Assembly: GCA_963691775.1 (NCBI GenBank)
Contig: OY829369.1
Span: forward strand, 992,001 to 1,056,000
Direction of reading: 5' to 3'
Length of the DNA: 64,000 bases
DNA from: JAZBPO01 sp963691775
GTDB taxonomy: Bacteria > Pseudomonadota > Gammaproteobacteria > Pseudomonadales > Azotimanducaceae
Below, piece by piece: positions 38,160 through 47,872 of this stretch; position 1 is the stretch's first letter; each line of letters opens with the position of its first letter. Below the pieces are notes generated by a model, which was given only the letters and a program-made list of their open reading frames with translations, was not told where the DNA came from and did not search any database. The translations under genes and the position numbers were made by a program.

Positions 38160-38822
38160 TCAGCCTCTGTGCGTTGAACCCCAGACCGCAACGATGTCCC
38201 CGCCCTCGTTGATCAGTCGCTGATCGATCTGCAGGACCAGCGCAAGTATTGAGCCAACGAAGGTGTTGGTTCCGGTGGCCAGCTGCACAAGCAGGCTTTG
38301 AGACGTGTCCGCATCCAGCACCGGACAGCCTGCTCCGTCAAAGGTGAGCGCGTGAGCTGCGTCACGAACGGTGGTGCGCACCGCATTGAAACCCGTGCTG
38401 TTGAAGAAAAACGGATCATCACGCGGACCCGCAAAGACCTTTACGAGCCCGGAATCGCTCGACAGGCCAGTTTCCGAAGAAGCATCCCCGGTCACGTAGT
38501 CATCGTCTCCAACCCAGCACTCGACCCGCTGAAGCGCGTTGAAGGTGCAGATGACGTCAGTGACAACGCCCGCTTGCCCGTAAGCCTCCGAGCTCTCGAT
38601 GCGGAAGGCGTACTGCACAGCGTCAGAGAAAGCTGCAGCGGGAATCGTAAGAACGAGATTGATGCGATCGGCATCTGACGTTGTCCACGCGAAGAGATCG
38701 GCAATGTCGGCGGCCGGATCCCTCTGAACGGCAGGCCCGTCAACATGATCTGCCGCGTGCAGATCAGGCGTCGCCGCCAGCAAGGGCAACAGCACGACTG
38801 AACAGAACGTCCATCGAAGCAT
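38160..38822 (-). CDS. Exported DUF4331 family protein (short form)
   Basis: 220 residues from the ATG at 38822, with GGGAGG about 9 bases upstream. Signal peptide 1-24 (ending DLHA), then ADHVDGPAVQRDPAADIADLFAW, the hallmark start of DUF4331. It lacks the C-terminal half typical of the family; similar sequence is found duplicated in the next gene. Near-terminal LINEGGDIVAVWGSTHRG. First gene of a three-gene exported set. Function unknown. Confidence 0.8.
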   Translation of the reverse strand: MLRWTFCSVVLLPLLAATPDLHAADHVDGPAVQRDPAADIADLFAWTTSDADRINLVLTIPAAAFSDAVQYAFRIESSEAYGQAGVVTDVICTFNALQRVECWVGDDDYVTGDASSETGLSSDSGLVKVFAGPRDDPFFFNSTGFNAVRTTVRDAAHALTFDGAGCPVLDADTSQSLLVQLATGTNTFVGSILALVLQIDQRLINEGGDIVAVWGSTHRG

Positions 38823-39233
38823 CCGCAGCTGCCTCCCTACGGGCCGGGGTACTGGCGACGCCCCTAGAGTTTGCCCAGCGCACTGCCGGGAAAGTGCAAA
38901 CTTTCGTAAACCTTCTGGCGCCGGCGCAGTGGGACCCCGCGCCCTGCTCGAGCCTCTGCGCCCTCGCCTTGCAGAATCGAAACGGGCCGCTGAGCGGTGG
39001 CCCGCAGCGGACCGCGAACGGTTGCTCGCGCTCCTGTTTGAGGCCCCTCTGCTACCAGCTGCGCCCATGCTCAGGCGACAATCTCGGTAAGGCGCGGTAA
39101 TGAGCCTGCCGGTCAAAGACAGGGCGAGCTGAATCAGGACAACGGGCCAACGTGCGCGCCAGCAGCGCTGCGGCCCCTTCGGACCCCGCCGCTCAAACGT
39201 CTCGATCGCCGGCCCTGCGCGTTGCGCGGCCGT
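38823..39233. other. Gene-free stretch upstream of the DUF4331 operon
   Basis: 411 bp that probably contain the promoter of the DUF4331 operon and the 3' end of the upstream gene. The hairpin GAAAGT/ACTTTC lies near 38889-38905. No convincing frame. Confidence 0.45.
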
Positions 39234-40172
39234 TCAACGAAGACTGCCCTCCTCGGCCGCACGCACCCCTTCGCCCTGCTTTGCTTCCACAGCGCGCTCC
39301 AACGCTTCGAGGCGCGCTTCCCAACGTTCGACCCTCACGGATTCCAGTTCCTCATCATGCTGATTTCGCAGGGCTTCAATGACGGTCTCCGGAGCGAAGA
39401 GCATGAACGCCATGAAGGCGGTGACTTCCATCCAGTGCCAATTGGCTCGAGCGACATCGACTCGATCACGGGGTGATTTCGTAAGGGAGGCAAGGTAGAT
39501 GAAAAGGTAGAAGCAGAGGCCGTAGTTCAGCCCATTAAGGGCGATGCTGATCGCGCCGCGATCGAGTCCACCGTCCTCGTACCATCCGATCAGGCCTATG
39601 AGGAGGCACATGATCGCTCCGAACAGGGCGGCCTCCGCGTGTTGTTGGCTCGTCGGCTCTCTCTGCAGCAAACGCTGGCACCCGAAGACAGCGAGAAACA
39701 CAGACAGCGCCTCTGGCGACAGATAGCTTGATAGCCCCCCGGCGCCGTCGGCCGTCCAGATCAATAACGGGGTCAGCGCCGCAAACAGGGCAACAACGGC
39801 GCGCATCGAGAGACGATTCGTTGTCCGGACCTCGCCCGTAGAGGCGAAGTGGCCAAGGGCAGAGCACACGCCGCCGTAAAGAACGATCAACAGCATGATC
39901 CACGCGGCGCTATGCAGCTTGTCAGCCGTTTGTCCGTGCTCCGCCATCCCGGTCAACCCGATTGCTCCTCCGAGCAATCCGAGGGGGACGCCAAGCGCGA
40001 ATGCAGCATCGGCAGGGCGCCCTGCGCCACTGCGTACGATCAGCGCGCTTGCAGCAAGCAGCGGGACCAGCAGGACCTGAACACTTAAGCTATCGATCAG
40101 GCTCCCGAGCGCGAGCTCCGAAATCATGAACAGCGCGATGCTCGCGCCGATCATTACGGCTCCGATCAACAT
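39234..40172 (-). CDS. Multi-pass membrane protein, weakly MotA/TolQ-like
   Basis: 312 residues from the ATG at 40172; the frame continues upstream to 40796 but that part is arginine-rich and not membrane-like. About eight hydrophobic segments. The segment LGVPLGLLGGAIGLTGMA and the following helix ending LLIVLYGGVCSALGH resemble the MotA/TolQ/ExbB proton-channel pair of helices. The C-terminus (about 270-312) is a charged coiled coil (EELESVRVERWEARLEALE). The relation to MotA/TolQ is a reading of motifs only. Confidence 0.7.
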   Translation of the reverse strand: MLIGAVMIGASIALFMISELALGSLIDSLSVQVLLVPLLAASALIVRSGAGRPADAAFALGVPLGLLGGAIGLTGMAEHGQTADKLHSAAWIMLLIVLYGGVCSALGHFASTGEVRTTNRLSMRAVVALFAALTPLLIWTADGAGGLSSYLSPEALSVFLAVFGCQRLLQREPTSQQHAEAALFGAIMCLLIGLIGWYEDGGLDRGAISIALNGLNYGLCFYLFIYLASLTKSPRDRVDVARANWHWMEVTAFMAFMLFAPETVIEALRNQHDEELESVRVERWEARLEALERAVEAKQGEGVRAAEEGSLR

Positions 40173-41291
40173 CGTCAGCCGGCCTCCATCGTCCTGACAG
40201 CAAAGAGCAAAGGCCTGGCCATGGCCACCCGCGCGCCGAACGAAGCCGCAGATGGATGTCCCGACCGGATCGCGCCGTGAAGGCAAAGCGCTGCGCAAAT
40301 CTCCAAAGGAGCACCCTTGTAAGCATTCGCCCGGATGCGACCGGCCACCTGAATCCTGCGAGCGGCCCCTTGCTTCTCTAATCGGCGCACCGATCGACGG
40401 CCTTGAGTCGATCAGCGGAGATCGAGGGGCCCAGCCGAAAAAAGGAGCCGGCGGCGTGGCCTGGATTCGGAGTTCGGGAAGGCGGGCCCGCGGCAGCGAA
40501 CCATTCGCGGGGCTTCGATCCGTCCGCTGTGCCCTGCGACCGATTCCGACTGTCCCCACGCACCGGGTTCGGGGACGGACCGCCAAGGACCGAGCCAGCC
40601 TGTGCAGCGCGCGCCTCAAGCTGTCCCGCCACCACCGGCTAGCGACCGACTCCCACTGCGACCGCTGGCTGCGACAGCGCCAATAGGACAGGCGGGCAAC
40701 GCGCGTCGGCTCTTTAGAGGGCGCCGTGATCATGCGGGGCGCAAGAGGGAAACTCACCAGGACCGAACTTGTGGAAACTGACCTTCGTCGCCGCATCGGT
40801 CCTATGCCCCGGGTGCGAAGACGAGCTCACGCGTAGTCAAGCCGGATGGCTCATCCATGGAGATACCGATGCCGGTAAAGGCGTGCGCAACTGCGCCCGG
40901 TCCGTGTGGACCGCGGCAACTGTTTGCGGTTCTGGTACTCGACTGGATCGAGCCGGCCTATGGCGCTGCAGCCGCCCTACCCTTGCATCGACGCGCTCCT
41001 GGCGCGCGCGATCGCAGGCAACTGCCGTTGGGCCTCAATTCAAGGAATCCCTAGGAACCCACGCCAGATTCCGGTTTCGGATCACCGACAGCGTGCTCGG
41101 GTCCGACCGGCTTGCACCACGATTCGGCTGACCTTCCAGGCGTGCCGCGTGCAGCTGCTCGGCACCTTCGAGGCGCGTGCCGACGGAGAAAAAGACATGA
41201 CGAAAGGACATGGACGCACAAGCAGCCAGCCTGCGAGGCTGCGCGCGGACGGCGGCCGTGCCCGGTGAGAGAAGGCGTGCTGAGCGGGATG
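40173..41291. other. 1.1-kb gene-free region before tRNA-Val
   Basis: No frame here has convincing protein character on either strand; all are short and Arg/Ala/Pro-rich. No strong hairpin or repeat was found. It may be a decayed region. Confidence 0.45.
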
Positions 41292-41368
41292 TGGTGGGTG
41301 TGGCTGGATTCGAACCAGCGACCCCCGCCATGTGAAGACGGTGCTCTAACCAACTGAGCTACACACCC
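41292..41368 (-). tRNA. tRNA-Val (anticodon CAC)
   Basis: Read on the minus strand: the acceptor GGGTGTG pairs with CACACCC, followed by A and an encoded CCA. There is a D arm (AGCTCAGTTGGTTAGAGC), an anticodon loop TTCACAT with CAC at 34-36, and a T arm with GGTTCGAATCC. 77 nt, cloverleaf complete. Confidence 0.97.
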
Positions 41369-41413
41369 AAGGGCCGCGGACTATACCAGCGCTCTTCAGC
41401 GCGTCAATGCGGA

Positions 41414-42685
41414 CTACATCCGCGCGCGGCGCGTCTTCCACGCCTCGCGTAACTCGTCCTGGAAGTCCGGATGTGTAATCTCGATGAGCGCACGCGCACG
41501 GGCATCCACCGAACGCCCCTTGAGCCGCGCGATGCCGAACTCCGTGACAACGCAATCCACGTCGCACCGAGCCGCCGTCGCCGCAGTTCCTGCCTTGAGC
41601 GCGGGGACAATACGCGAAAGCTCGCCCCCTCTTGCCGTGGCCGTCATCGCCACGATGGAGCGGCCACCGGGCGAGGTCGCAGCGCCGCGCATGAAGTCGA
41701 CGGAACCTCCGGTGCCTGAAATCTGGCGACCGCCGACCATCTCGGCGCTCACCTGCCCCAACAGATCGACCTCGACGGCGGAATTGATCGACACGAACTG
41801 CTCGAGCTCGGCGATCACGGAAGACTCATGCGTGTAGCGCGCCGGCTTGAACACGATGTCGGGTCGATCCGCGAGTGCGCCGTAGAGGGCCTGTGTGCCG
41901 AGGGCCATACCGACGATGTGCTGCTCGCGATCGATCGCCTTGGCATCACCCGTGATCACGCCGTCCTCGATGAGCGCGAAGCCCGCGTCGTCGATGAGGC
42001 CGCCATGCATGCCGAGATCGTTGTGATCGTGCAGCGCCGACAGGACCGCTGCCGGAATACTGCCGATGCCTGTCTGAATGCAGGCGCCGTCCGGTACGAG
42101 CCCTGCCACGTGCATACCGATCGCACGCGCCGCCTCGTCAATCTGAGGGGGCGCGAGCTCTGGTATCGCGTGCTCGGTCTCCACGAGAAAGTCCATGGCC
42201 CCTTCGTCGATGAAAGGGGCGCCACCTGCTGGCTCGAAGTTGCGGTTGAACTCCGCCACGACCTTCGCGCCATTGCCGAGCGCCGCTTCCATGAAATCCA
42301 CGTTGGGGCCATGCCGGTACTCCCCCGACGCATCCATGCCCACCGGCACGAGGACGAGGTCGAAGCGATCGCAGGTCGCTACGTAGTCGTAGACGCGGCG
42401 CATATGCATCGGCAGGAAGTCGACGCGCCCCGCGTCGAAGGAGCGCCGGATCGCCTGCGTCATGAAAAAGCTCTCCATGCGCGCCTCAGGGTGCAGACCG
42501 GCAAAATCGAGTCGGTTCATGCCCGGCAGCGGAAACTGCACGAAGGTCACGCCGGCCGCACACTCTGGCCTCGCCTGAATCGCCTCGAGCAGCGTCGAAG
42601 GCTCGTTCGATGCACCGGGCACGAATACGCGCATGCCCGGCCGCAACAACGTGGTAAAGGCGCCGGGCGTAAGTTTTTCTGGCAT
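41414..42685 (-). CDS. Acetyl-CoA hydrolase/CoA-transferase (4-hydroxybutyrate CoA-transferase type)
   Basis: 423 residues from the ATG at 42685. Family signatures are LRPGMRVFVPGASNEP, QTGIGSIPAAVL, and NSAVEVDLLGQVSAE, which contains the Glu expected to form the CoA thioester. Late segments ALKAGTAAT and VVTEFGIARLKG complete the class I pattern. It transfers CoA between acyl groups or hydrolyses acetyl-CoA; the acceptor is not predictable. Diverges from the DsbA-family gene. Confidence 0.9.
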   Translation of the reverse strand: MPEKLTPGAFTTLLRPGMRVFVPGASNEPSTLLEAIQARPECAAGVTFVQFPLPGMNRLDFAGLHPEARMESFFMTQAIRRSFDAGRVDFLPMHMRRVYDYVATCDRFDLVLVPVGMDASGEYRHGPNVDFMEAALGNGAKVVAEFNRNFEPAGGAPFIDEGAMDFLVETEHAIPELAPPQIDEAARAIGMHVAGLVPDGACIQTGIGSIPAAVLSALHDHNDLGMHGGLIDDAGFALIEDGVITGDAKAIDREQHIVGMALGTQALYGALADRPDIVFKPARYTHESSVIAELEQFVSINSAVEVDLLGQVSAEMVGGRQISGTGGSVDFMRGAATSPGGRSIVAMTATARGGELSRIVPALKAGTAATAARCDVDCVVTEFGIARLKGRSVDARARALIEITHPDFQDELREAWKTRRARM

Positions 42686-42826
42686 CGCTCGCTCCATCCG
42701 ATCGCGCCTGAAGTCTGCCAGATCGCTGCACCCGAATGACGCGCACCGCAGCACGGATGCGCGATCGGGCAGGGGCGAAGCGCCGGTGGTAGGGTGGACC
42801 GACCGTCGTTCACGCGAGCTGCGCCC

Positions 42827-43480
42827 ATGAACATTGAAGTCTTCTCGGACGCGATCTGCCCCTGGTGCTGGATCGGCAAGCGCCGTCTGGCGAAAGCCCT
42901 CGCACTTCAGGGCTGCGAGGACGTGAGCGTGACCTGGCGCGCCTACCAGCTCTATCCCGGACTTCCCGAGGAAGGCATGGAACGAGAGGCTTTCATGCGC
43001 GCGCGCTTCGGCCCCAACGCTGATCGGAGCGAGGCCTGGGATCGCCTTCGCGCAGAGGGTGAAAGCGAAGGCCTGGACTTCCAGTTCGGCAAGTCGAAAG
43101 TGGTACCGAACACGCTCCATGCGCACAGGCTCGAACGGTGGGCCCACGTACAGGGCGGCGCAGTCGCGCAGGACCGCATGGTGGAGATGCTCTTCGAATA
43201 CAACTTCACGCGCGGCGAGAACGTCGGTGACAAGGACGTGCTCGCAGCTGCCGCAGGGGACGCAGGGTTCGATCGCACCGCAGCGCGGACCTGGCTGGAT
43301 ACTGACGAGGGCACGGAAGAAGTGCGCTACGAAGTCCAATGGTCACGCGAAAACGGCATTACCGGCGTGCCCTGCTTCGTGCTGCCGAACGGCTTCGGTG
43401 TGCCCGGAGCTCAGGATGCGGAGACCCTTGCCCGCTTCATTCGGCGCGGCAAGGAAGTGCTTTCCCGCGAGAGCGCGTGA
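42827..43480 (+). CDS. DsbA family oxidoreductase, FrnE-like
   Basis: 217 residues, thioredoxin fold with the active site CPWC near residue 12 and cis-Pro in GITGVPCFVLPN. No signal peptide, so cytoplasmic. A helical insert (about 50-150) fits the FrnE/2-hydroxychromene isomerase-like group. The start was chosen at 42827 because the first strand (MNIEVFSD) begins there. Confidence 0.9.
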   Translation: MNIEVFSDAICPWCWIGKRRLAKALALQGCEDVSVTWRAYQLYPGLPEEGMEREAFMRARFGPNADRSEAWDRLRAEGESEGLDFQFGKSKVVPNTLHAHRLERWAHVQGGAVAQDRMVEMLFEYNFTRGENVGDKDVLAAAAGDAGFDRTAARTWLDTDEGTEEVRYEVQWSRENGITGVPCFVLPNGFGVPGAQDAETLARFIRRGKEVLSRESA

Positions 43481-43571
43481 CCCTCGCAAGAGGGCACCGC
43501 AGAGTCCTGACTTCTACCGCGCCACGGCGCCGGCGCTGCATCCCCGCGCCGGAGCGCCAGCGCAAACGCGT

Positions 43572-43606
43572 TCGCGGTCGCGGTCGCGGTCGCGGTCGCG
43601 GTCGCG
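43572..43606 (+). repeat. Hexamer tandem repeat TCGCGG
   Basis: Five full units and a partial sixth in the gap between convergent genes. Confidence 0.9.
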
Positions 43607-43653
43607 TCTGCGCCAGCGTATAGCCGCGTCTGCTTACGATGTCTCCTGCGCTT

Positions 43654-44535
43654 TCACTGCCGCGTGACCGCAGACAGCAGCGCCTCGTCGCCGAGCGCCC
43701 CCCCACGCGCCTTCCGGCCCAGGGCGTGCGTTGTCGAAGCGCACTCTGGCCCCTCTCCGGGAGGAAGCGGGGGTGTGTAGTAACCAAGTGCGTAGCTGCC
43801 CATGGCATAACCAAGCAGATCCTGCAGCTCCGGAGAGAACTCGCGCGCGATCTCAGGTGGACAGGACAGATACTGATTCTCTTCCTGCCGCAACCAGCCG
43901 AGGGTGTAGGTGATGTTGATACCAATGCGATCGGCATCAGAGCGATTTTCGCCCCCCCCGTGAAAGACCGATCCGGAGTAGATGAGCACGGAGCCTGCCT
44001 TCATGGTGGCCTGGCAGATTTCGTCAGGCGCAGGCCTGCGGTCATCCGGCCAGTCGACGCTGCCTGGCACGAGCTGAGTGGCGCCGTTTTCCTCGGTGAA
44101 GTCCGTCAGAGCCCAGATCGTGTTGAACTGGGGCTCGAGGTCTTTCATGTACTTGCCCCACGCCCAGCGGTCACGATGGATCATCTGCGCGCCCTGCCCC
44201 GGGCGCAGGCGAATCACCTGGGTCAGGTGCAGCTGGATGCGCAAGCAATAGGGCTCAAGGAAGGTCTGCGCCCCTGCAAGGATCTGCGGCGCCATGACGA
44301 GTCGCCGCGCCATTTCCGAACGGGCGACGAGCGCGCCGGTGCGTGTCGTGCTACGTCCTGCGAAATCGTCGCCCCCATCGCGCGTAGCATTTATGTAGGG
44401 AAGAAGTTCACCGCGTAGGCGCTCGCGGTCGGCGGCGTCGATCACATCGTCAAGGATCAGGGCGCCGTCCGTACGCAGAACTTCCGCTATCACGTCGGCC
44501 GCCGTGTCGGCGGAAAAATGCTTCAACTCAGGCAT
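43654..44535 (-). CDS. Phytanoyl-CoA dioxygenase (PhyH) family protein
   Basis: 293 residues. The Fe(II) facial triad is visible: HRD in MIHRDRWAW (His and Asp about residues 120-122) and a later His in FHGGGENRSD. An Arg further on (RIGINITY) suits 2-oxoglutarate binding. Similar proteins hydroxylate diverse small molecules; substrate unknown. The C-terminal 40 residues are low-complexity. Confidence 0.88.
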   Translation of the reverse strand: MPELKHFSADTAADVIAEVLRTDGALILDDVIDAADRERLRGELLPYINATRDGGDDFAGRSTTRTGALVARSEMARRLVMAPQILAGAQTFLEPYCLRIQLHLTQVIRLRPGQGAQMIHRDRWAWGKYMKDLEPQFNTIWALTDFTEENGATQLVPGSVDWPDDRRPAPDEICQATMKAGSVLIYSGSVFHGGGENRSDADRIGINITYTLGWLRQEENQYLSCPPEIAREFSPELQDLLGYAMGSYALGYYTPPLPPGEGPECASTTHALGRKARGGALGDEALLSAVTRQ

Positions 44536-44708
44536 GTCGCTGTCGCTCCCTAGACGCTTTGAACTCGCGCCCCTTCACTCCCTGCCCCGAAGGGACCACT
44601 GCAGCACCTGCGCCGTCAAGGTGGACCTTCTCACCTGATCGGCAACGCATGCGGCCGGGGAGCTGCTAGCCTTTCTACGATCAGGCCGTGCAATCAGAGG
44701 AAGAGACG

Positions 44709-45902
44709 ATGACCACAGACCGCGCGCGCCGCGTCCAGGACGAACTGCTCGCATTCATGGACGCCCATATCTATCCGAACGAGCCGCGCTATCACGAGGA
44801 ACTGAACGGCCTCGAGAACCGCTTCTCCACCGTCCCCGTCATGGAAGAGCTGAAGGCGCGAGCACGCGAGGCGGGGCTGTGGAATCTGTGGATGCCTGCA
44901 AATCACGGAGGTCTCACGAATGCCGAATACTCGCCGCTCGCGGAGATCATGGGCCGAGTGCTGTGGAGCCCGGAGGTGTTCAACTGCAACGCGCCGGACA
45001 CGGGCAACATGGAGGTCTTCCTGAAATATGGCACGGAGGCCCAGAAGGCCGAGTGGCTCGACCCCCTCCTCGCCGGTGAGATTCGCTCCTCCTACTGCAT
45101 GACTGAACCAGACGTCGCGTCCTCCGACGCAACCAACATCCAGACCCGCATCGAGCGCGAAGGCGACGACTACGTGATCAACGGGCGCAAGTGGTTCATC
45201 ACCAACGCGCCCTATGAGCGGACACGAATCTTCATCGTCATGGGCGTGTCAGACCCGGCCCACGAAAGCCGGCACAAGCGTCACAGCCAGATCCTCGTGC
45301 CGAAGCACACACCGGGCGTGACGGTCGTGCGTCCGCTGACCACCCTCGGCTACGACGACGCCCCCCTCGGCCACGCGGAAGTGCGATTCGAGAACGTGCG
45401 TGTGCCCGCGGAGAACATGCTCCTCGGGGAAGGCCGCGGCTTCGAGATCGCCCAGGGCCGGCTCGGCCCGGGCCGCATTCATCACTGCATGCGCCTCATC
45501 GGTTCCGCGCAGCGGGCACTCGAGTACGCCTGCAAGCGCGCCGAATCCCGAGAAACATTCGGCAGGCGTCTGTCGGAGCACCAATCGGTACTCGAGGACC
45601 TGGCGAGGAGCTTCTGCGAGATAGAACAGGCGCGCCTGCTCACCCTTCAGACCGCCTCTCGCATCGACGAGGTGGGCGCGAAAGACGCCAGAGACATGAT
45701 TGCGGCCTCGAAGATCGCCGTGCCCCTCATGGCACAAACGGTGATCGACCGCTGCATGCAGATTCACGGCGCGGGCGGGCTCACCGCCGACTACCCCATG
45801 GCGGAGGCGTTCAACTACGCACGCTGGTGCCGGCAGGCGGACGGCCCGGATCAGGTTCACATGATGGCCCTCGGCAAACAGCTCGTGCGCCGCTACGCCT
45901 GA
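44709..45902 (+). CDS. Acyl-CoA dehydrogenase family protein
   Basis: 397 residues from the ATG at 44709, preceded by GAGGAAG at 7 bases (a GTG at 44688 is less likely). Landmarks are YCMTEPDVASSDATNIQT, ING-KWFITNA, the C-terminal ARRT-like region KRAESRETFGRRL, and QIHGAGGLTADYPMAEAFNYAR. The long N-terminal region matches the ACAD10/11-like group. It oxidises an acyl-CoA using FAD; chain preference unknown. Confidence 0.92.
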   Translation: MTTDRARRVQDELLAFMDAHIYPNEPRYHEELNGLENRFSTVPVMEELKARAREAGLWNLWMPANHGGLTNAEYSPLAEIMGRVLWSPEVFNCNAPDTGNMEVFLKYGTEAQKAEWLDPLLAGEIRSSYCMTEPDVASSDATNIQTRIEREGDDYVINGRKWFITNAPYERTRIFIVMGVSDPAHESRHKRHSQILVPKHTPGVTVVRPLTTLGYDDAPLGHAEVRFENVRVPAENMLLGEGRGFEIAQGRLGPGRIHHCMRLIGSAQRALEYACKRAESRETFGRRLSEHQSVLEDLARSFCEIEQARLLTLQTASRIDEVGAKDARDMIAASKIAVPLMAQTVIDRCMQIHGAGGLTADYPMAEAFNYARWCRQADGPDQVHMMALGKQLVRRYA

Positions 45903-45937
45903 ACCTGAACATGGGGTCTGACCCCATGTTCAGGTTC
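45901..45937. terminator. Perfect 16-bp-arm palindrome between convergent genes
   Basis: GAACCTGAACATGGGG and CCCCATGTTCAGGTTC flank a TCTGA loop and pair perfectly. The left arm starts within the acyl-CoA dehydrogenase stop codon. The core GGGGTCTGACCCC resembles REP-type intergenic palindromes. It may serve as a terminator for both flanking genes; no T-run. Confidence 0.7.
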
Positions 45938-45961
45938 GGGGCGATTAGGGTCTAACGATGC

Positions 45962-46981
45962 TCATCCCATGGGGTAGAGGATGTCCCTGGACACCGCATC
46001 AATCTGCTTGAGGACGTCTGCCGACAGGGTGACGTCTGCGGCCGCAAGAATCGGATCGAGCTGTGCTGCGGTCGTCACGCCGATGATCGTGGACGCGACG
46101 AAGTCGTGCTGCTTGCTCCATGCCGTCGCGAGCGTCGTCAGCTGCATGCCTGCCTCTGCGGCGATCTCGGCGAATGCCGCGGTTGACGCCAGTGCGCGCG
46201 CGTTCACGAATCGATTCGCCATGACCTGCTGACGCTTGCCGGCGTTGCGATACCTGGTGAAGCGCGCACCCTCGGGCAGCGCTCCATTCTGGTACTTCCC
46301 CGTAAGCACGCCGCCCGCGAGCGGTGAATACGGGATGAGGCTGACCCCCTCCTGTCGACAGACCTGCGCCAGTTCGTCTTCGAAGCGCCGATTGTTGAGG
46401 CTGAAGTTGTTCTGGATGGTCTCGTAGCGCGGCACCCCGCACAGCTCCGACGTCCACAGACTCTTGGTGAGCCCCCAGGCCGTCTCGTTGCTGCAGCCGA
46501 TCGCTCGCACCTTGCCGCTGCGCACGAGCTCCTCAAGCGCCGTCAAGGTCTCCTCGTAGCCGAAGCCGGGGTCCGGCCAGTGCGTTTGATAAAGATCGAT
46601 GTAGTCCGTCTGGAGCTTCTCAAGGCTGCCCTCGACGGCAGAGATGATGTGGTGGCGGTCGAGCGCGGTCTTCCCGCCTCGCAGCGGCGGCTTCAACCAG
46701 CCGTGACCGGGGCCCGCCACCTTGGTTGCCAGGACGATGTCGTGGCGATTCCCGCGCGCCTTCATCCAGCGCCCGATGATCTGCTCCGTGGCTCCGATGT
46801 ACTTCGCATCGGGCGGCACGGGATACATTTCCGCCGCATCGAAGAAGTCGATGCCCGCCTCGACGACCTTGTCCATGACCGCAAACGCTTCTTCTTCGTC
46901 CGTCTGACTGCCAAAGGTCATGGTCCCGAGGCAGATGTCGGACACGACGAGTCCACTGCGGCCAAGTCTGTTGCTCTTCAC
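45962..46981 (-). CDS. Aldo/keto reductase
   Basis: 339 residues from the GTG at 46981, with AGGAG about 6 bases upstream. TIM-barrel AKR with catalytic residues in DFFDAAEMYP (Asp, Tyr), VLATKVAG (Lys) and LYQTHWPDP (His). The segments PYSPLAGGVLTGKY and STIIGVTTAAQLD match the Tas-like NADPH-dependent group. The start overlaps the stop of the upstream gene (GTGA). Confidence 0.92.
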   Translation of the reverse strand: MKSNRLGRSGLVVSDICLGTMTFGSQTDEEEAFAVMDKVVEAGIDFFDAAEMYPVPPDAKYIGATEQIIGRWMKARGNRHDIVLATKVAGPGHGWLKPPLRGGKTALDRHHIISAVEGSLEKLQTDYIDLYQTHWPDPGFGYEETLTALEELVRSGKVRAIGCSNETAWGLTKSLWTSELCGVPRYETIQNNFSLNNRRFEDELAQVCRQEGVSLIPYSPLAGGVLTGKYQNGALPEGARFTRYRNAGKRQQVMANRFVNARALASTAAFAEIAAEAGMQLTTLATAWSKQHDFVASTIIGVTTAAQLDPILAAADVTLSADVLKQIDAVSRDILYPMG

Positions 46982-47778
46982 AAGCTTCTCCTGAAACGGA
47001 CGCCCGGAGCGGGCGGATCGTTGGGCGGCCCGGCAAAGCACTGCGCCTGCTTCATCCAGCGGTTGGCAATCGGGCCCACCGTTTCGAGGTCCGTGTCCGC
47101 GACGTTACGAACCTGAGTCACCACCTGACAGAACGCTTCTGCGCTCCCTGAGATGTATTCGTCATCGCTCGCCTCACCCCACTGCCAGACGTCGCCCGAG
47201 GGCGCCGTCAGACGCAATTCGGGCATCGCCGAGGGCACGTCTTCCTTCCGGTTCGCGAAGGTCCAGCCGAAGGTATTCACCCCGAGCACGACGACGTTGC
47301 GGATGCGATCGGTGTTCAGGCGCTCGACGCCCAGGGCGTCGTACAGAGCCTGGGCGTGAGACCAGGTTTCCATGAACCGCGCCGTCACGGAAGAACGCGC
47401 ACTCATATCGGGCCCTACCCACTTCAAACGCCGCTTCGGCTCGACGTCGGCAAACGCATCGGCCATCGCGTGCGCCGTCTCGATCCAGCGATCGAGCAGT
47501 GCACGGCCGCACAGGTCATCGGCGCTCGCGGCTTCAGCGCCGCGCTGGCCCCGATCGCGCGCTTGCTCCATGAAGCGAGCGATGAAGCCGGCGAAGGCCT
47601 CGTCGCCGTCGAGGGATCGCGCCGCGGCGAGGTTGAAGCAATGCAGGTGGCGCAGGATGTCTTCCGCCGACCAGCCCTTGAACTGCGTAGGCGCACTGAA
47701 GTCGAGTGATGGCTCAGCCGCAAGAAGCGCCTGCAATGCGTCACTTTCTTCGCGGAATGCTTCGACCTGCTCTTTCAT
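46978..47778 (-). CDS. TIGR03084-type protein (maleylpyruvate isomerase-like metal-binding fold)
   Basis: 266 residues from the ATG at 47778. The DinB/MDMPI-like helical bundle includes FKGWSAEDILRHLHCFN, DPKRR-type segment (PKRRLKWVGPDMSARSS), FMETWSHAQALYD, NVVVLGVNTFGWTFANR and AFCQVVTQVRNVADT. Conserved His residues are candidate metal ligands. Function not established. Coupled to the aldo/keto reductase; diverges from the rRNA methyltransferase gene. Confidence 0.85.
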   Translation of the reverse strand: MKEQVEAFREESDALQALLAAEPSLDFSAPTQFKGWSAEDILRHLHCFNLAAARSLDGDEAFAGFIARFMEQARDRGQRGAEAASADDLCGRALLDRWIETAHAMADAFADVEPKRRLKWVGPDMSARSSVTARFMETWSHAQALYDALGVERLNTDRIRNVVVLGVNTFGWTFANRKEDVPSAMPELRLTAPSGDVWQWGEASDDEYISGSAEAFCQVVTQVRNVADTDLETVGPIANRWMKQAQCFAGPPNDPPAPGVRFRRSL

Positions 47779-47872
47779 CGAGCTCTGCCTGCTTCTCATT
47801 TGGGGCGGCAATAGCATCAGAAGCGGTCCGCAAACTCCACTCCCGAGCCCCGCTCGTGTACAACGCGGCGCA

